Shown: positions 29,994 to 41,528, counted from the first letter of the stretch. The stretch is DNA of 64,000 bases from Serratia grimesii NBRC 13537 (GCF_001590905.1 NZ_BCTT01000010.1:62001-126000); one strand, 5' to 3'. The notes: generated from the letters alone by a model not told the origin. A program made the numbers and translations.

Positions 29994-30749
29994 CTATGCC
30001 GTTTTGGTCATAATCCAACGTTGATCGCCAACCGCCTGCAGGTGAAAATCCACATCATAAATTGTTGAAAGTAATAGCGGCTCCATCACTTCCTGCGTGA
30101 TTCCCTGGGCAACCAAACGGCCTGCATGCAATAACCAAACTCGGTCGGCCTGCTGTAAGGTATGGTTGAGGTCATGCGCGCAAACTAATGCACTGCGCCC
30201 ACTCTGACAAAACTCTCGCAACAACCTATCCAAAGCAACCTTCTGCGCCACATCCAGACTGTTCGTCGGTTCGTCCAGCAGCAGCAGTTGGCTCCGCGGA
30301 TTGACCGTCGGCCAGGCTTGCAGCAATACTGCCGCCAGACGCACTCGTTGCCATTCGCCGCCGGATAATTGAGTCAACATGCGGGACAGTTTGTCCATCA
30401 GTTTTAAACGCTGACAGAGATAAAGAATGGTGCTTTCCAGCGCTTCTTCCGCAGCACCCGCCGGTCGATGCAGTTCCAGATATTGGAAGACGGGCATCAA
30501 CGCGACCGGAGGCTGTTGTTGGCTCAAATAGGCACGCCGTAACGCCAGCGCATTGCCCTGATAGCCTTCCAATCGCTTTCCAGCAAGCAAGATATCTCCC
30601 GTACCCGGCAATATCCCCGCCAGTCGCGCCAGCAGCGTGCTTTTACCGGCGCCGTTTGGACCAATAAGGTGAAACTGCAACCCAGCATCGACCTGTGCTG
30701 AAAACGGCGCAAAACGCCCTTCTACCCCAACCTGACTGAGTTGCAGCAT
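29994..30749 (-). CDS. btuD: Vitamin B12 ABC transporter ATP-binding protein
   Basis: This 251-residue ATPase drives BtuC2D2, which imports cobalamin delivered by BtuF. Walker A is GPNGAGKST, the Q-loop is in YLSQQQPPVALMPV, the signature is LSGGEWQRVRLA, Walker B is LLLLDEPTNSLD, and the switch histidine is in CAHDLNH. It follows btuE by 20 bases, in the E. coli btuC-btuE-btuD order. Confidence 0.95.
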   Translation of the reverse strand: MLQLSQVGVEGRFAPFSAQVDAGLQFHLIGPNGAGKSTLLARLAGILPGTGDILLAGKRLEGYQGNALALRRAYLSQQQPPVALMPVFQYLELHRPAGAAEEALESTILYLCQRLKLMDKLSRMLTQLSGGEWQRVRLAAVLLQAWPTVNPRSQLLLLDEPTNSLDVAQKVALDRLLREFCQSGRSALVCAHDLNHTLQQADRVWLLHAGRLVAQGITQEVMEPLLLSTIYDVDFHLQAVGDQRWIMTKTA

Positions 30750-30769
30750 GCTTAATTACTACTCCTTCT

Positions 30770-31324
30770 TTATGACTTGACCAACGCCTGTTTGACAGCA
30801 GCAACCAAGGCAGGATCTTCCGGCGTCGTGTCTGGAGAAAAACGCTGAATCACAGTACCATCACGCCCGATCAGGAATTTCTCAAAGTTCCACAAAATAT
30901 CGCCAGTTTGCTTCGGTGCCCGGCCCTTGCTGCTCATTCGTGCCAGGAACTCACTGCCCTGTGGTGCAACAGCTTGAGGTTTTGCAGCAATCAATGCCTG
31001 ATACAACGGATGTCGGTTTTCACTGTTGACTTCGAGTTTGGCAAACATCGGGAACTGGACGCCAAAGGTGCCACGGCAAAAAGCCAGGATCTCTTCGTTG
31101 CTCCCTGGCTCCTGCCCCAGGAACTCGTTAGACGGAAAACCCAGGACTTCGAAGCCTTGATCCCGATAGGTTTCATACAAGGCTTCTAGCCCTTCGTACT
31201 GTTTCGTCAATCCGCACTCAGATGCCACATTAACCACCAGTAACACGCGGCCTTTATACGCATCCAGCGTGGTGGATTGGTTTTGGATGGTATTCAGTGG
31301 AATGTCATAAATCGGTTGAGTCAT
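30770..31324 (-). CDS. btuE: Thiol peroxidase BtuE with altered active-site residues
   Basis: This 184-residue GPx-family thiol peroxidase lies between btuC and btuD, although in E. coli BtuE is not needed for B12 transport. The peroxidatic Cys37 is present (NVASECGLTKQY), and so is the Trp-Asn pair (ILWNFEKFLIGRDG). The usual FPCNQF block reads FPSNEF here: Cys65 is replaced by Ser and the catalytic-site Gln67 by Glu. Both usual residues are present in the shorter paralogue at 10727-11212. Activity may be reduced or use a different thiol partner. The naming is from order and from the C-terminal half, which closely follows E. coli BtuE. Confidence 0.92.
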   Translation of the reverse strand: MTQPIYDIPLNTIQNQSTTLDAYKGRVLLVVNVASECGLTKQYEGLEALYETYRDQGFEVLGFPSNEFLGQEPGSNEEILAFCRGTFGVQFPMFAKLEVNSENRHPLYQALIAAKPQAVAPQGSEFLARMSSKGRAPKQTGDILWNFEKFLIGRDGTVIQRFSPDTTPEDPALVAAVKQALVKS

Positions 31325-31365
31325 GGATTTTATCCTCTTGTTTTGTTTGCAGATGAACAGAGAAA

Positions 31366-32373
31366 CTACCTTACGCTTTTTACCCGGATCAGTAACCAGA
31401 TAAATAGAGGTGCACCCAGCGTAGCGGTCACTACACCAATGGGTAATTCAGCCGACAGCAGAGTAATGCGCGCCATGACATCGGCCGCCAGCAATACGCC
31501 GGCACCGGCCAACGCACAACCCGGTAATAAATAGCGTTGATTGGTCAGGCCACTGAGGCGCAGTATATGCGGTATCACCAACCCGACAAAACCGATCACC
31601 CCCGCCAAGGCGACGCTAACCCCCACCAACCAACCAATCGCTAACACCAACAGATTGCGCCAGAGGTGCAGAGAAAGACCAAGCTGGCATGCTTGTACTT
31701 CACCCAGCGCCATAAAGTTCAGCGCCTTGCCCTGAACGCACAACCACAACAATACGGGCAACAGCGCCAACACCAACCATTTCTGCCGCCAGTCAACGCC
31801 GCCGAATCCTCCCATCATCCAGTACATTAGCTGGCGCAAATCCAGGCTGGAACTGAAATATACCGCCCAGGTCATCACGGCACTGCACACAATCCCCAAG
31901 GCAACGCCGACCAGCAGTAAACGCGCATTGGTCAAGCGCTTGCGCCGCGCAAAGCTGAGCAACAGGAACGTCATTATCAGTGCACCGGCAATAGCGCTCA
32001 GGCTCATCATCGCCACCGGCAGCAAACCATTCCCCAGCAATACCGTTAGCACCAGCGCTACGCCAGCGCCATTTGCAACCCCCAGCAAACCGGGTTCGGC
32101 CAACGGATTCTCAAATAGCGCCTGCATTACCGCACCAGCAACCGCCAAACTCGCGCCCACCAACATCACCGCCAGCGCACGGGGCAAGCGTAATTGCCAG
32201 ACAAACAGCTGCGCCGCGTCACTCGACCACTGCGTGGGCCAAAGCCATACATCACCTGCACTGAGGCTGAAAACAAAAGCAACAGCAACGCCCAACGTCA
32301 ACAACATGAGATGCCGTTTATCGCGATGACGCTGCTTGTGCAGCAATAAGGTAAAAGTCTGGCGGGTTGACAT
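31366..32373 (-). CDS. btuC: Vitamin B12 ABC transporter permease
   Basis: This 335-residue FecCD-family permease with about ten membrane segments forms the cobalamin channel in the inner membrane. The start at ATG 32373 matches the family N-terminus; a TTG seven codons earlier is in frame. [36 protein letters not shown] and the late [23 protein letters not shown], the ATPase-contacting loop, are intact. No cobalamin riboswitch is visible upstream, as expected for btuCED, whereas btuB normally carries one. Confidence 0.95.
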   Translation of the reverse strand: MSTRQTFTLLLHKQRHRDKRHLMLLTLGVAVAFVFSLSAGDVWLWPTQWSSDAAQLFVWQLRLPRALAVMLVGASLAVAGAVMQALFENPLAEPGLLGVANGAGVALVLTVLLGNGLLPVAMMSLSAIAGALIMTFLLLSFARRKRLTNARLLLVGVALGIVCSAVMTWAVYFSSSLDLRQLMYWMMGGFGGVDWRQKWLVLALLPVLLWLCVQGKALNFMALGEVQACQLGLSLHLWRNLLVLAIGWLVGVSVALAGVIGFVGLVIPHILRLSGLTNQRYLLPGCALAGAGVLLAADVMARITLLSAELPIGVVTATLGAPLFIWLLIRVKSVR

Positions 32374-32549
32374 AAGTGTGGCGATTCCCTGCAAGCCGTG
32401 ATCAGCGGCCGAATAATTGACGTCTGGGTCAAATATTAGGGGGTTAGGCTCAGAAGGGAAAGCATTGCATAAGGATAACAGCAGGAAAACAGCGGCTAAA
32501 CCTACCCACTACCCGCAGGTGATGGCAAGATTAGCCGCCGTTAAATCAA

Positions 32550-32972
32550 TTAGCGGCGTGGGTCGTTATTGTTTTGCGGATAGGGTTTGCTGTGACCATT
32601 GTCATGGTCGCGGCCATTATCGCGGTCACCATTGTCATGATGATTGCCGTTATCACGATTATCACGTTCACCGTGGAACGGGTTACCGCCCCGCTCAGGG
32701 CCACGATGCTCGTAGCCACGCGGCGGCGAGGATTGCCAGCGGCCACCATCCCAATACATACCCCGATTATTGCGTTCCCCCATGCCACGCCCCTGGTGCT
32801 CATGCCACCATTGCGGCGGACGCCAGTCGTAACCATCCCAATAGTAGCCGCGACGGTCCTGATCCCCCAGGTGCACCGCAACACCCGGTACGTTGATATC
32901 GATAGAGACATCCGCCTGCGCCACCAGCGGTAGCAGCAGCGGTAAACACACCAGCAACAGGATCTTTTTCAT
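32550..32972 (-). CDS. Secreted DUF2502-like protein with Asp/Asn/His-rich tail
   Basis: This 140-residue protein has a clear signal peptide (MKKILLLVCLPLLLPLVAQA). The core resembles the DUF2502 (YpeC-like) family: VAVHLGDQDRRGYYWDGYDWRPPQWW and the repeated GMYWDGGRW. The last 40 residues are low-complexity, made of variations on RDNG, NHHDNG and DRDNGRDHDNGH, which could bind metal ions or act as a flexible polyelectrolyte. Function is unknown. It lies between btuC and the small lipoprotein gene, away from any obvious operon. It replaces nothing in E. coli, where btuC follows ihfA directly. Confidence 0.75.
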   Translation of the reverse strand: MKKILLLVCLPLLLPLVAQADVSIDINVPGVAVHLGDQDRRGYYWDGYDWRPPQWWHEHQGRGMGERNNRGMYWDGGRWQSSPPRGYEHRGPERGGNPFHGERDNRDNGNHHDNGDRDNGRDHDNGHSKPYPQNNNDPRR

Positions 32973-33206
32973 TTTACGCTCCTACTTTATTTTCTCGCTG
33001 AGGTGGTTATATCAGCACGTTTATTTTACGCCTATCTCACCAAAGCCTATTTTCAGATCGTTTTCATCTCCCTTACACAATCCATACAGTCAACTTTCCG
33101 TTATTTAAATAATTATAGCTGCTAACAACGTTTAACGAATAGCTGACGTACTACGTACCCTACCGACATTTATAATTAAACTGACACCCACCAAAGAGAT
33201 ATTATT

Positions 33207-33338
33207 ATGATTAAGCGTATTGTACTGCTGCTGACCGTCGCTGTGCTGACTACGGCGCTCAGCGCCTGTTGCTTCGGGCCTTACGGTGGTGGACACCGGG
33301 GCGGCGGTGGCCCAGGTCACTACTACAACCATTATTGA
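33207..33338 (+). CDS. Predicted 43-residue Gly/Tyr/His-rich lipoprotein
   Basis: A 44-codon frame from ATG 33207 to TGA 33338 encodes MIKRIVLLLTVAVLTTALSA, then CCFGPYGGGHRGGGGPGHYY and NHY. The first part is a lipoprotein signal peptide with lipobox LSAC (Cys21). The mature part would be only 23 residues, almost all Gly, His, Tyr and Pro. Position +2 is Cys, not Asp, so outer-membrane sorting is expected. A UUCG-loop terminator follows seven bases after the stop, which supports a real gene. The ribosome-binding site is weak (AAGAGA). I do not recognise a named homologue. Confidence 0.72.
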   Translation: MIKRIVLLLTVAVLTTALSACCFGPYGGGHRGGGGPGHYYNHY

Positions 33339-33344
33339 TTATTA

Positions 33345-33366
33345 GGGGCTTCGGCCCCTTTTATTT
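33345..33366 (+). terminator. Terminator of the small lipoprotein gene
   Basis: GGGGC-TTCG-GCCCC, a stem capped by a UUCG tetraloop, runs into TTTTATTT. This is a textbook intrinsic terminator. Confidence 0.88.
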
Positions 33367-33511
33367 ATAATGATCAACAATAAAAAATAACCATAAGAAT
33401 AATCCGCAAACGATATATTATTTTATAGCTAAAAATCCCATCAAAAATTAATATTTGAGAATATTTCCTCCATTTTAATTTAAGAATAAACTGGGTTTAA
33501 TACACAAAAAG

Positions 33512-33537
33512 AAAAAGGCCGCAAAAGCGGCCTTTTT
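33512..33537 (-). terminator. Terminator of the thrS-ihfA cluster
   Basis: AAAAAGGCCGC-AAAA-GCGGCCTTTTT is a perfect, symmetric stem with a T run on either strand. It sits 15 bases beyond the ihfA stop. Confidence 0.9.
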
Positions 33538-33551
33538 TGGTTGCACGTAAC

Positions 33552-33848
33552 TTACTCTTTCGGGCTTGCGTTCTCTACCCGACTTTTCAGCTTTTGTCCC
33601 GGACGGAAAGTGACCACGCGGCGCGCCGTAATCGGAATGTCCTCGCCGGTCTTCGGGTTACGCCCCGGACGTTGGTTTTTGTCACGTAAATCAAAATTGC
33701 CAAAACCTGACAGTTTCACCTGCTCACCGTTCTCAAGAGCACGACGGACCTCTTCGAAAAACAGTTCTACCAGGTCTTTGGCATCCCGTTTGCTAAGCCC
33801 AAGCTTTTCAAACAGGTGTTCTGACATTTCAGCTTTAGTAAGCGCCAT
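33552..33848 (-). CDS. ihfA: Integration host factor alpha subunit
   Basis: This 98-residue HU/IHF-family DNA-bending protein pairs with Ihf[34 protein letters not shown] begins the helical body. The beta-arm has the intercalating proline region [26 protein letters not shown]. It starts four bases after the pheT stop and ends the cluster, as in E. coli. Confidence 0.97.
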   Translation of the reverse strand: MALTKAEMSEHLFEKLGLSKRDAKDLVELFFEEVRRALENGEQVKLSGFGNFDLRDKNQRPGRNPKTGEDIPITARRVVTFRPGQKLKSRVENASPKE

Positions 33849-33852
33849 AGGT

Positions 33853-36240
33853 TCAATCCCTCAAGGATGCTTGGAATCGCTGTTTTAGAGCCTCTACACA
33901 TTTTGCAACGGTAACGGCTATCTCCTCTTCTTCCAGTGTACGAGCGGTATCCTGCAATACCAGACTGATAGCCAGGCTCTTATAACCCTCTGCCACGCCC
34001 TTGCCACGGTACACATCAAACAAGTTTACGCCAACTACCTGATTTGCGCCAACTTTCTTACACTCTGCCAAAATATCTTCTGCGGGGACGTTTTCAGCCA
34101 CCACAACAGCGATATCACGGCGGTTTGCCGGGAAGCGAGAAACCTCCCGCGCTTGAGGCACGGCGCGGCTTGCGACCTTGTTCCACTCCAGTTCGAACAC
34201 CACGGTACGGCCGTTAAGATCCAGTTTACGTTCAAGTTCCGGATGAACTACACCGATGAAACCTACACGTTCGCCTTGGAAATAAATACCCGCACTCTGC
34301 CCTGGGTGCAATGCCGGATTGGTCTCTGCCTTGAACTGAATTTCGGATAATTTACCGGTCAGCTCCAGAACAGACTCCAGATCCCCTTTTAAATCATAGA
34401 AGTCGACAGGCTTACGCGCCAGATCCCAATGTTCTTCATGCGTATGACCCGCAATAACCCCTGCTAGCATGACGTCCTGGCGGATACCCAGATTTGCCGC
34501 AGTATCAGGTACAAAGCGCAGGCCGCTTTCAAACATGCGCAGGCGCGTTTGCTGACGATTCTGGTTATAGACGACCGCAGACAGCAAGCCAGTCCACAGA
34601 GACAGACGCATCGCAGACATTTCTACCGAAATTGGGCTTGGCAGAATCAAGACTTCTTCGCCCGGGTGCAGTAAGGCCTGAACTTTAGGATCAACAAAGC
34701 TATAGGTGATGGCTTCCTGGTAACCGTGATCGACCAGCATGGTCTTCACACGCTTCAGTGTCAGATCCGCTTCACGGTGCTTGGTCATGATCAGATCAGC
34801 GCGTACCGGTACGTCAGGAATATTGTTGTAGCCGTAAACACGCGCCACTTCTTCCACCAGATCTTCTTCGATTTCCATATCGAAACGCCAGCTTGGGGCA
34901 ACCGCCAGCCAGTTATCGCCTTGCTCGGTCACCTGGCAGCCCAAACGACGCAGAATGTCGCTCACTTGTTCACTTGGCACAACGTGACCAATCAGGCGAT
35001 CCAGTTTTTCACGACGTAAAGTAATGGTGGCACGTTTAGGCAGTTCGCTTTCAGTGGTCACATCAATGACCGGCCCAGCCTGACCGCCGCAGATATCAAT
35101 CAACAGACGAGTCGCACGCTCCATTGCTTTATATTGCAACGCAGGATCAACGCCACGTTCGTAACGGTGTGATGCATCAGTGTGTAAGCCATGGCGGCGC
35201 GCACGTCCGGTAATGGACAACGGGCTAAAGAATGCGCACTCCAGCAGTACATCCTGGGTGGCTTCGTTGACACCGGAATGTTCACCACCGAAGATGCCCC
35301 CCATCGCCAAGGCTTTTTGGTGATCGGCAATCACTAAAGTATCGGCATTCAGTTTGGCTTCGTTACCGTCCAACAGCGTCAGGGTTTCACCTTCGCTTGC
35401 CATACGCACCACGATACCGCCTTCAATGCGGCTCAGGTCGAAGGCATGCATGGGTTGCCCCAATTCCAACAGTACGTAGTTGATCACATCAACCACGGCA
35501 TCAATGGAGCGGATGCCGCAACGACGCAGTTTTTCACGCATCCACAGAGGGCTGGCAGCCTTAACATTGATGCCTTTTACGACGCGGCCAAGATAGCGTG
35601 GGCACGCCTGAGGCGCATCAACACGAATTGGCAGCGTATCATTAATGGTGGCGGCTACCGGGCTCATGTCCGGTTCGGTCAGCTCGACTTGATTCAAAAC
35701 GCCAACATCACGTGCAACGCCAATAATCCCCAGGCAGTCGGCACGGTTCGGGGTTACGCTGATTTCGATCGCGTTATCGTTCAGCTTCAGATATTCGCGA
35801 ATATCGGTTCCGATAGGCGCGTCTTCCGGTAGCTCAATGATACCGTCATGATCGTCGGTAATCCCCAGTTCGGAGAACGAGCAAAGCATACCTTCAGAGG
35901 GTTCGCCACGCAGCTTAGCGGCTTTGATCTTGAAGTCACCCGGCAGTACTGCACCCACGGTTGCAACAGCCACTTTCAAGCCAGTACGGCAGTTTGGTGC
36001 GCCGCAGACGATGTCCAGCAGACGATCGCCACCCACGTTAATCTTGGTTACGCGCAGTTTGTCCGCGTTCGGATGCTGACCGCACTCAACAACATGGCCC
36101 ACGACTACACCGTTGAAGGCACCAGCTACAGGCTCCACGCCGTCCACTTCCAGGCCGGCCATAGTAATTTGATCGGATAATGCTTCGCTGCTGATGGCCG
36201 GGTTTACCCACTCGCGCAACCAGAGTTCACTGAATTTCAT
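33853..36240 (-). CDS. pheT: Phenylalanine--tRNA ligase beta subunit
   Basis: This 795-residue subunit forms the alpha2-beta2 enzyme with PheS. In order it has an N-terminal tRNA-binding OB domain ([22 protein letters not shown], about 45-150), the B3/B4 editing domain (about 210-390), the B5 DNA-binding-like domain (about 400-475), the catalytic-like domain, and a C-terminal anticodon-binding FDX-ACB domain ([14 protein letters not shown]). Length equals the E. coli protein. It follows pheS by 14 bases. Confidence 0.97.
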   Translation of the reverse strand: MKFSELWLREWVNPAISSEALSDQITMAGLEVDGVEPVAGAFNGVVVGHVVECGQHPNADKLRVTKINVGGDRLLDIVCGAPNCRTGLKVAVATVGAVLPGDFKIKAAKLRGEPSEGMLCSFSELGITDDHDGIIELPEDAPIGTDIREYLKLNDNAIEISVTPNRADCLGIIGVARDVGVLNQVELTEPDMSPVAATINDTLPIRVDAPQACPRYLGRVVKGINVKAASPLWMREKLRRCGIRSIDAVVDVINYVLLELGQPMHAFDLSRIEGGIVVRMASEGETLTLLDGNEAKLNADTLVIADHQKALAMGGIFGGEHSGVNEATQDVLLECAFFSPLSITGRARRHGLHTDASHRYERGVDPALQYKAMERATRLLIDICGGQAGPVIDVTTESELPKRATITLRREKLDRLIGHVVPSEQVSDILRRLGCQVTEQGDNWLAVAPSWRFDMEIEEDLVEEVARVYGYNNIPDVPVRADLIMTKHREADLTLKRVKTMLVDHGYQEAITYSFVDPKVQALLHPGEEVLILPSPISVEMSAMRLSLWTGLLSAVVYNQNRQQTRLRMFESGLRFVPDTAANLGIRQDVMLAGVIAGHTHEEHWDLARKPVDFYDLKGDLESVLELTGKLSEIQFKAETNPALHPGQSAGIYFQGERVGFIGVVHPELERKLDLNGRTVVFELEWNKVASRAVPQAREVSRFPANRRDIAVVVAENVPAEDILAECKKVGANQVVGVNLFDVYRGKGVAEGYKSLAISLVLQDTARTLEEEEIAVTVAKCVEALKQRFQASLRD

Positions 36241-36254
36241 GTGATATTCCCGCC

Positions 36255-37268
<1,014 letters not shown>

Positions 37269-37365
37269 CTAAGTAATTGTTATCTATTATTCGAACACGC
37301 CTTTAGCGCATCTCCAAAGCATTTCAACTTGCCGTCAGGCAATAATGAAGATGGCTAGAAACAAA

Positions 37366-37388
37366 AAAGCCTCCACAAGGGAGGCTTA
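37366..37388 (-). promoter_or_regulatory. Attenuator terminator of pheST
   Basis: On the minus strand AAGCCTCC-CTTGT-GGAGGCTT runs into TTTTTTG. An earlier GGAGGCTTTG (around 37417-37430) can pair with the first arm to form the antiterminator. Stalling of ribosomes on pheM at low Phe-tRNA should favour read-through. Confidence 0.85.
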
Positions 37389-37433
37389 GGCGCTACTTTT
37401 CGTTTCTTTTCTTACGCGCAAAGCCTCCTGAGT

Positions 37434-37478
37434 TCAGGCGCTAAAGTAAAAAAAGAAACGAAAAATAGCAGCTTTCAT
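37434..37478 (-). CDS. pheM: Phenylalanyl-tRNA synthetase operon leader peptide
   Basis: A 15-codon frame encodes [14 protein letters not shown], with five phenylalanines in 14 residues. It ends at TGA 37434-37436, just before the antiterminator/terminator pair. E. coli PheM ([14 protein letters not shown]) has the same length and the same run FRFFFYFS. It acts by translation-dependent attenuation, not as a product. Confidence 0.93.
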   Translation of the reverse strand: [14 protein letters not shown]

Positions 37479-37560
37479 GATTGCGTTACCTAGTCAATGA
37501 TTGTCCACCAGTGATATAGCGGTGGTCAATAAAAGTCAATGTGTGTAGCTGAAAACAAAG

Positions 37561-37590
37561 ATTAAAGAGGGAGCAAGCTCCCTCTTTAAT
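37561..37590 (-). terminator. Terminator after rplT
   Basis: A 14-base perfect stem (37561-37574 with 37577-37590) sits eight bases beyond the rplT stop. On the minus strand it ends in CTTTAAT then CTTTGTTTTC. Confidence 0.85.
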
Positions 37591-37597
37591 AACTGAC

Positions 37598-37972
<375 letters not shown>

Positions 37973-37997
37973 TTATTCTAGATTCAAAAAAAAAGGT

Positions 37998-38219
<222 letters not shown>

Positions 38220-38293
38220 TTAAACAACGAATCAGTTAGGCGAATAAAACCCACACAACGCAAGCGCTGCGTGAGTTCTATTACTTGGAGGCC

Positions 38294-38845
38294 TTACTGC
38301 CTCTTCTTCGGTGCGAGCACCATGATCATCTGACGGCCTTCGATCCTCGTAGGGAAGGATTCGACAATGGCCAAATCAGAATCTTCACACAGGTCTTTAC
38401 GGACGCGGTTAAGCACTTCCATACCGATCTGTTGGTGCGCCATCTCACGCCCACGGAAACGCAGGGTGATTTTGGCTTTATCGCCATCTTCAAGAAAGCG
38501 AATCAGGTTGCGTAGTTTTACCTGATAGTCGCCATCATCGGTACCAGGACGGAATTTGATTTCCTTGACCTGAATAACTTTTTGCTTCTTCTTCTGTTCT
38601 TTTGTCGACTTGCTCTTCTCGTAGAGGAATTTGCCGTAATCCATGATTCGACAAACTGGCGGTTCGGCATTTGGGCTGATTTCTACTAAATCAACACCCG
38701 CTTCCTCAGCTTTTTCAAGAGCTTCATTCAGACTGACAATACCAATCTGCTCGCCATCGACGCCGGTTAGGCGAACTTCTTGCGCGCGAATTTCTCTGTT
38801 AATGCGATTAGGACGCGCCGGTTGAACTCGTTTTCCGCCTTTAAT
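38294..38845 (-). CDS. infC: Translation initiation factor IF-3 (ATT start)
   Basis: IF-3 checks the start codon and initiator tRNA on the 30S subunit. The true start is the rare ATT at 38843-38845 ([14 protein letters not shown]), as in E. coli, with GGAGG upstream inside the thrS end. This gives 183 residues, three more than E. coli from a small insertion ([13 protein letters not shown]). The ATG at 38644 is internal to the linker ([12 protein letters not shown]), as in E. coli. IF-3 discriminates against ATT and so represses its own synthesis. The thrS stop is three bases before the start. Confidence 0.96.
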   Translation of the reverse strand: MKGGKRVQPARPNRINREIRAQEVRLTGVDGEQIGIVSLNEALEKAEEAGVDLVEISPNAEPPVCRIMDYGKFLYEKSKSTKEQKKKQKVIQVKEIKFRPGTDDGDYQVKLRNLIRFLEDGDKAKITLRFRGREMAHQQIGMEVLNRVRKDLCEDSDLAIVESFPTRIEGRQMIMVLAPKKRQ

Positions 38846-38848
38846 ACT

Positions 38849-40777
38849 TTATTCCTCCAGTTGATGAAGACTACGGCTGCGAATCTCTTTCAGCAGCTTG
38901 TCTACGACTTCATTTACGTCCAGGCTTCCCAGGTCTTTGCCACGGCGGGTACGAACGGCAACTTTGCCTGATTCGACCTCTTTATCACCGCACACCAACA
39001 TGTAAGGAACCCGTCGTAAAGTATGTTCGCGAATTTTAAAGCCAATCTTCTCATTTCTCAAGTCCGCTTTCACGCGAATACCTGCGTCCTGCAGTTTTTT
39101 GGTCAATTGCTGGACATAATCAGACTGACTGTCGGTGATATTCATCACCACCACCTGCACCGGAGCAATCCAAGTCGGGTAGAACCCTGCGTATTCTTCG
39201 GTAAGGATACCGATGAAACGCTCCATGGAGCCCAAAATAGCGCGGTGAATCATTACCGGAACTACGCGATCGTTGTTTTCGCCAACATACGACGCGCCTA
39301 AACGACCCGGTAAGAAGAAATCGAGCTGCACGGTACCACATTGCCATGCACGATCCAAACAATCATGCAGAGTAAATTCAATTTTTGGTCCGTAGAAGGC
39401 ACCCTCACCCGGCTGATATTCAAACGGAATCCCGTTTTCAGTCAGCGCGGCAGCCAAATCTTCCTCTGCGCGAGTCCACATATCGTCAGTACCGATACGC
39501 TTCTCTGGGCGGGTTGAGAGCTTCACAGCAATCTTGTCGAAACCAAAAGTGCCGTACACATCATAGACCATTCGGATGCATTCGTTTACTTCGGCACGCA
39601 CCTGCTCTTCTGTACAGAAGATATGGGCGTCATCCTGAGTAAAACCACGCACACGCATCAAGCCATGCAGTGAACCTGACGGCTCATTGCGGTGGCAGCT
39701 GCCGAACTCACCCATACGCAGTGGCAAATCACGGTAAGACTTCAAGCCCTGATTGAAGATCTGCACGTGTCCAGGGCAGTTCATTGGCTTGATGCAATAC
39801 TCGCGGTTTTCCGACGAGGTAGTGAACATGGCGTCTTTATAGTTTTCCCAGTGGCCGGTTTTTTCCCACAGCACACGGTCCATCATAAATGGCCCTTTCA
39901 CTTCCTGATACTGGTACTCTTTGAGCTTCATACGCACAAAGGCTTCCAATTCACGGAAAATAGTCCAGCCGTCGTTGTGCCAGAACACCATACCCGGCGC
40001 TTCTTCCTGCATATGGTACAGGTCAAGCTGCTTGCCGATCTTGCGGTGGTCACGCTTAGCCGCTTCTTCCAGACGCTGCAAATAGGCATTCAGCTGTTTC
40101 TTATCTGCCCAGGCAGTACCATAGATACGCTGCAGCATTTTGTTTTTGCTGTCGCCACGCCAGTAAGCGCCAGACGTTTTCTGCAATTTGAAGTGATGGC
40201 AGAAACGCATGTTCGGCACGTGCGGGCCGCGGCACATGTCGACGTATTCTTCGTGGTGATACAGGCCAGGACGGTCGTCATGGCTGATATTCTCATCCAG
40301 AATCGCCACTTTGTAGTTTTCACCACGCGCAGCAAAGGTGTCGCGAGCTTCTTGCCAGCTAACCTTTTTCTTGATGACGTCATAATCTTTGTCAGCCAAC
40401 TCATGCATCCGCTTTTCAAGCAGATCCAGGTCTTCCTGCGTCAGGGTACGGTCAATATCAACGTCATAGTAGAAACCGTTGTCAATCACTGGGCCGATAG
40501 CCATTTTGGTGTCTGGCCACAGTTGTTTGATCGCATGGCCCAACAGGTGCGCACAGGAGTGGCGCATGATTTCCAGACCTTCGGCGTCCTTGATGGTGAT
40601 GATCGCCAGTTGCGCATCTGATTCGATCAGATCGCTGGCATCAACCAATTCACCGTTTACACGGCCAGCAATACAGGCTTTCGCCAAGCCAGGGCCGATA
40701 TCAAGGGCAACATCCAGGGGGGAAACGGCACGGTCAAAATGACGCTGACTTCCGTCAGGAAGAGTAATAACAGGCAT
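38849..40777 (-). CDS. thrS: Threonine--tRNA ligase
   Basis: This 642-residue class II synthetase has the E. coli length. In order it has an N-terminal TGS domain ([14 protein letters not shown]), a second-additional editing domain with [16 protein letters not shown] (HxxxH) and the later CRGPHVP site, a catalytic core with zinc-ligand cysteine in [15 protein letters not shown] and motif 2 in [34 protein letters not shown], and a C-terminal anticodon-binding domain. I start it at ATG 40777 after TAAGGA. E. coli ThrRS represses its own mRNA through a tRNA-like leader. The equivalent leader would lie upstream at 40778-40900, but I did not resolve it. Confidence 0.97.
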   Translation of the reverse strand: MPVITLPDGSQRHFDRAVSPLDVALDIGPGLAKACIAGRVNGELVDASDLIESDAQLAIITIKDAEGLEIMRHSCAHLLGHAIKQLWPDTKMAIGPVIDNGFYYDVDIDRTLTQEDLDLLEKRMHELADKDYDVIKKKVSWQEARDTFAARGENYKVAILDENISHDDRPGLYHHEEYVDMCRGPHVPNMRFCHHFKLQKTSGAYWRGDSKNKMLQRIYGTAWADKKQLNAYLQRLEEAAKRDHRKIGKQLDLYHMQEEAPGMVFWHNDGWTIFRELEAFVRMKLKEYQYQEVKGPFMMDRVLWEKTGHWENYKDAMFTTSSENREYCIKPMNCPGHVQIFNQGLKSYRDLPLRMGEFGSCHRNEPSGSLHGLMRVRGFTQDDAHIFCTEEQVRAEVNECIRMVYDVYGTFGFDKIAVKLSTRPEKRIGTDDMWTRAEEDLAAALTENGIPFEYQPGEGAFYGPKIEFTLHDCLDRAWQCGTVQLDFFLPGRLGASYVGENNDRVVPVMIHRAILGSMERFIGILTEEYAGFYPTWIAPVQVVVMNITDSQSDYVQQLTKKLQDAGIRVKADLRNEKIGFKIREHTLRRVPYMLVCGDKEVESGKVAVRTRRGKDLGSLDVNEVVDKLLKEIRSRSLHQLEE

Positions 40778-41306
40778 TAATAATTCCTTATCTACAGTGG
40801 TGACCCACACGACAGATCACATGAAGAAATACAAAATCGTTTAAATACATTATGTTATGAACGCTATTCAACTTTACCCTGCCGAATATATGCCCTCATG
40901 AACACATAATGCATATGTGCCATGGTGCGACGCCATAACGGAACGAACAGTGTAACACTATGATTAGCGCGCCATCTACCCGGAGTTTGTTGTCACGCTT
41001 CTAATGGGAAAGTAAGAGGCCGTCTAAGCCAGAGTGTCTATTCTGCAATCAAGGCACCTGGCCTCACCGCACTAAAATAAAATAAAATATTTAATAGTAA
41101 TCAGTAGGTGTGAGTTACAAAGCCCTAATCTCTTAAATTGGGATCTAGAGACAAGGATGCCAACACACCGAAATTTTGGGTGTCGCCACCCCAAATCGGT
41201 TCAGAGTAGACAAGCAAGAATATTGCGTAAATCAGCTATGGCGAACATGCCCCGCTCCCGCTATCCTGATGCCATTAACGGCAGAGTTGAGACAGCATCC
41301 CGCATC
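40778..41306. other. Gap between thrS and the small membrane protein, no recognised gene
   Basis: About 530 bases. It holds the thrS leader and promoter at the left end and an AT-rich stretch (41070-41110). A bulged hairpin of a CCGA-plus-TTTTGGGTG arm with CACCCCAAATCGG lies at 41168-41199. A GAGGCC/GGCCTC pair about 40 bases apart lies near 41015-41066. No tRNA or known RNA was recognised. Confidence 0.5.
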
Positions 41307-41528
41307 ATGAATCGGTTATTGAAGTTACTCGTTGGTGCCTGCATCGTGTTAGTGGCTATTTTTGCGCTGTTGCATCTGGGGGCAGACCGCCACCCAAGAG
41401 CCATTGCGGTGAACGAACCCCCAATGGAGTGTGAGGATACACAAGAGATAACCAGCGATTGTGTGAATGACGATGATGCAAATACTGACGCTGTTCCCGA
41501 GCTAACCCCCTCCAGCACTCAGGGATAA
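41307..41528 (+). CDS. Small membrane protein with acidic C-terminal tail (hypothetical)
   Basis: From ATG 41307 the product has 73 residues: one hydrophobic segment (LLKLLVGACIVLVAIFALLHL, about residues 4-24), then a tail rich in Asp, Glu and Thr (ECEDTQEITSDCVNDDDANT) with two cysteines. An open frame extends upstream to ATG 41157 and would make 123 residues, but that part is basic, irregular and overlaps a hairpin, so I prefer the shorter form. No family was recognised. The tail is probably periplasmic. It precedes marC on the same strand by about 130 bases. Confidence 0.5.
   Translation: MNRLLKLLVGACIVLVAIFALLHLGADRHPRAIAVNEPPMECEDTQEITSDCVNDDDANTDAVPELTPSSTQG

Noticed and set aside
32374-32549. 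Possible cobalamin riboswitch before btuC
   Set aside because: No B12-box-like sequence was found on the btuC strand, and btuCED is not usually riboswitch-controlled.
32560-32720. Short direct repeats that could suggest a CRISPR array
   Set aside because: They are codon repeats (Asp-Asn-Gly, His-Asp) inside the tail of a coding region, with no unique spacers of constant length.
32417-32896. Plus-strand frames across the DUF2502-like gene
   Set aside because: The minus-strand frame has a signal peptide and family motifs. The others come from the repetitive Asp/Asn/His codons.
39692-40621. A 309-codon frame antisense to thrS
   Set aside because: thrS is complete and matches its family throughout. 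The antisense frame has no family features or ribosome-binding site.
41015-41066. A tRNA-like or small-RNA-like element with GAGGCC/GGCCTC ends
   Set aside because: The inner sequence does not fold into the D, anticodon and T arms, and no terminator follows.
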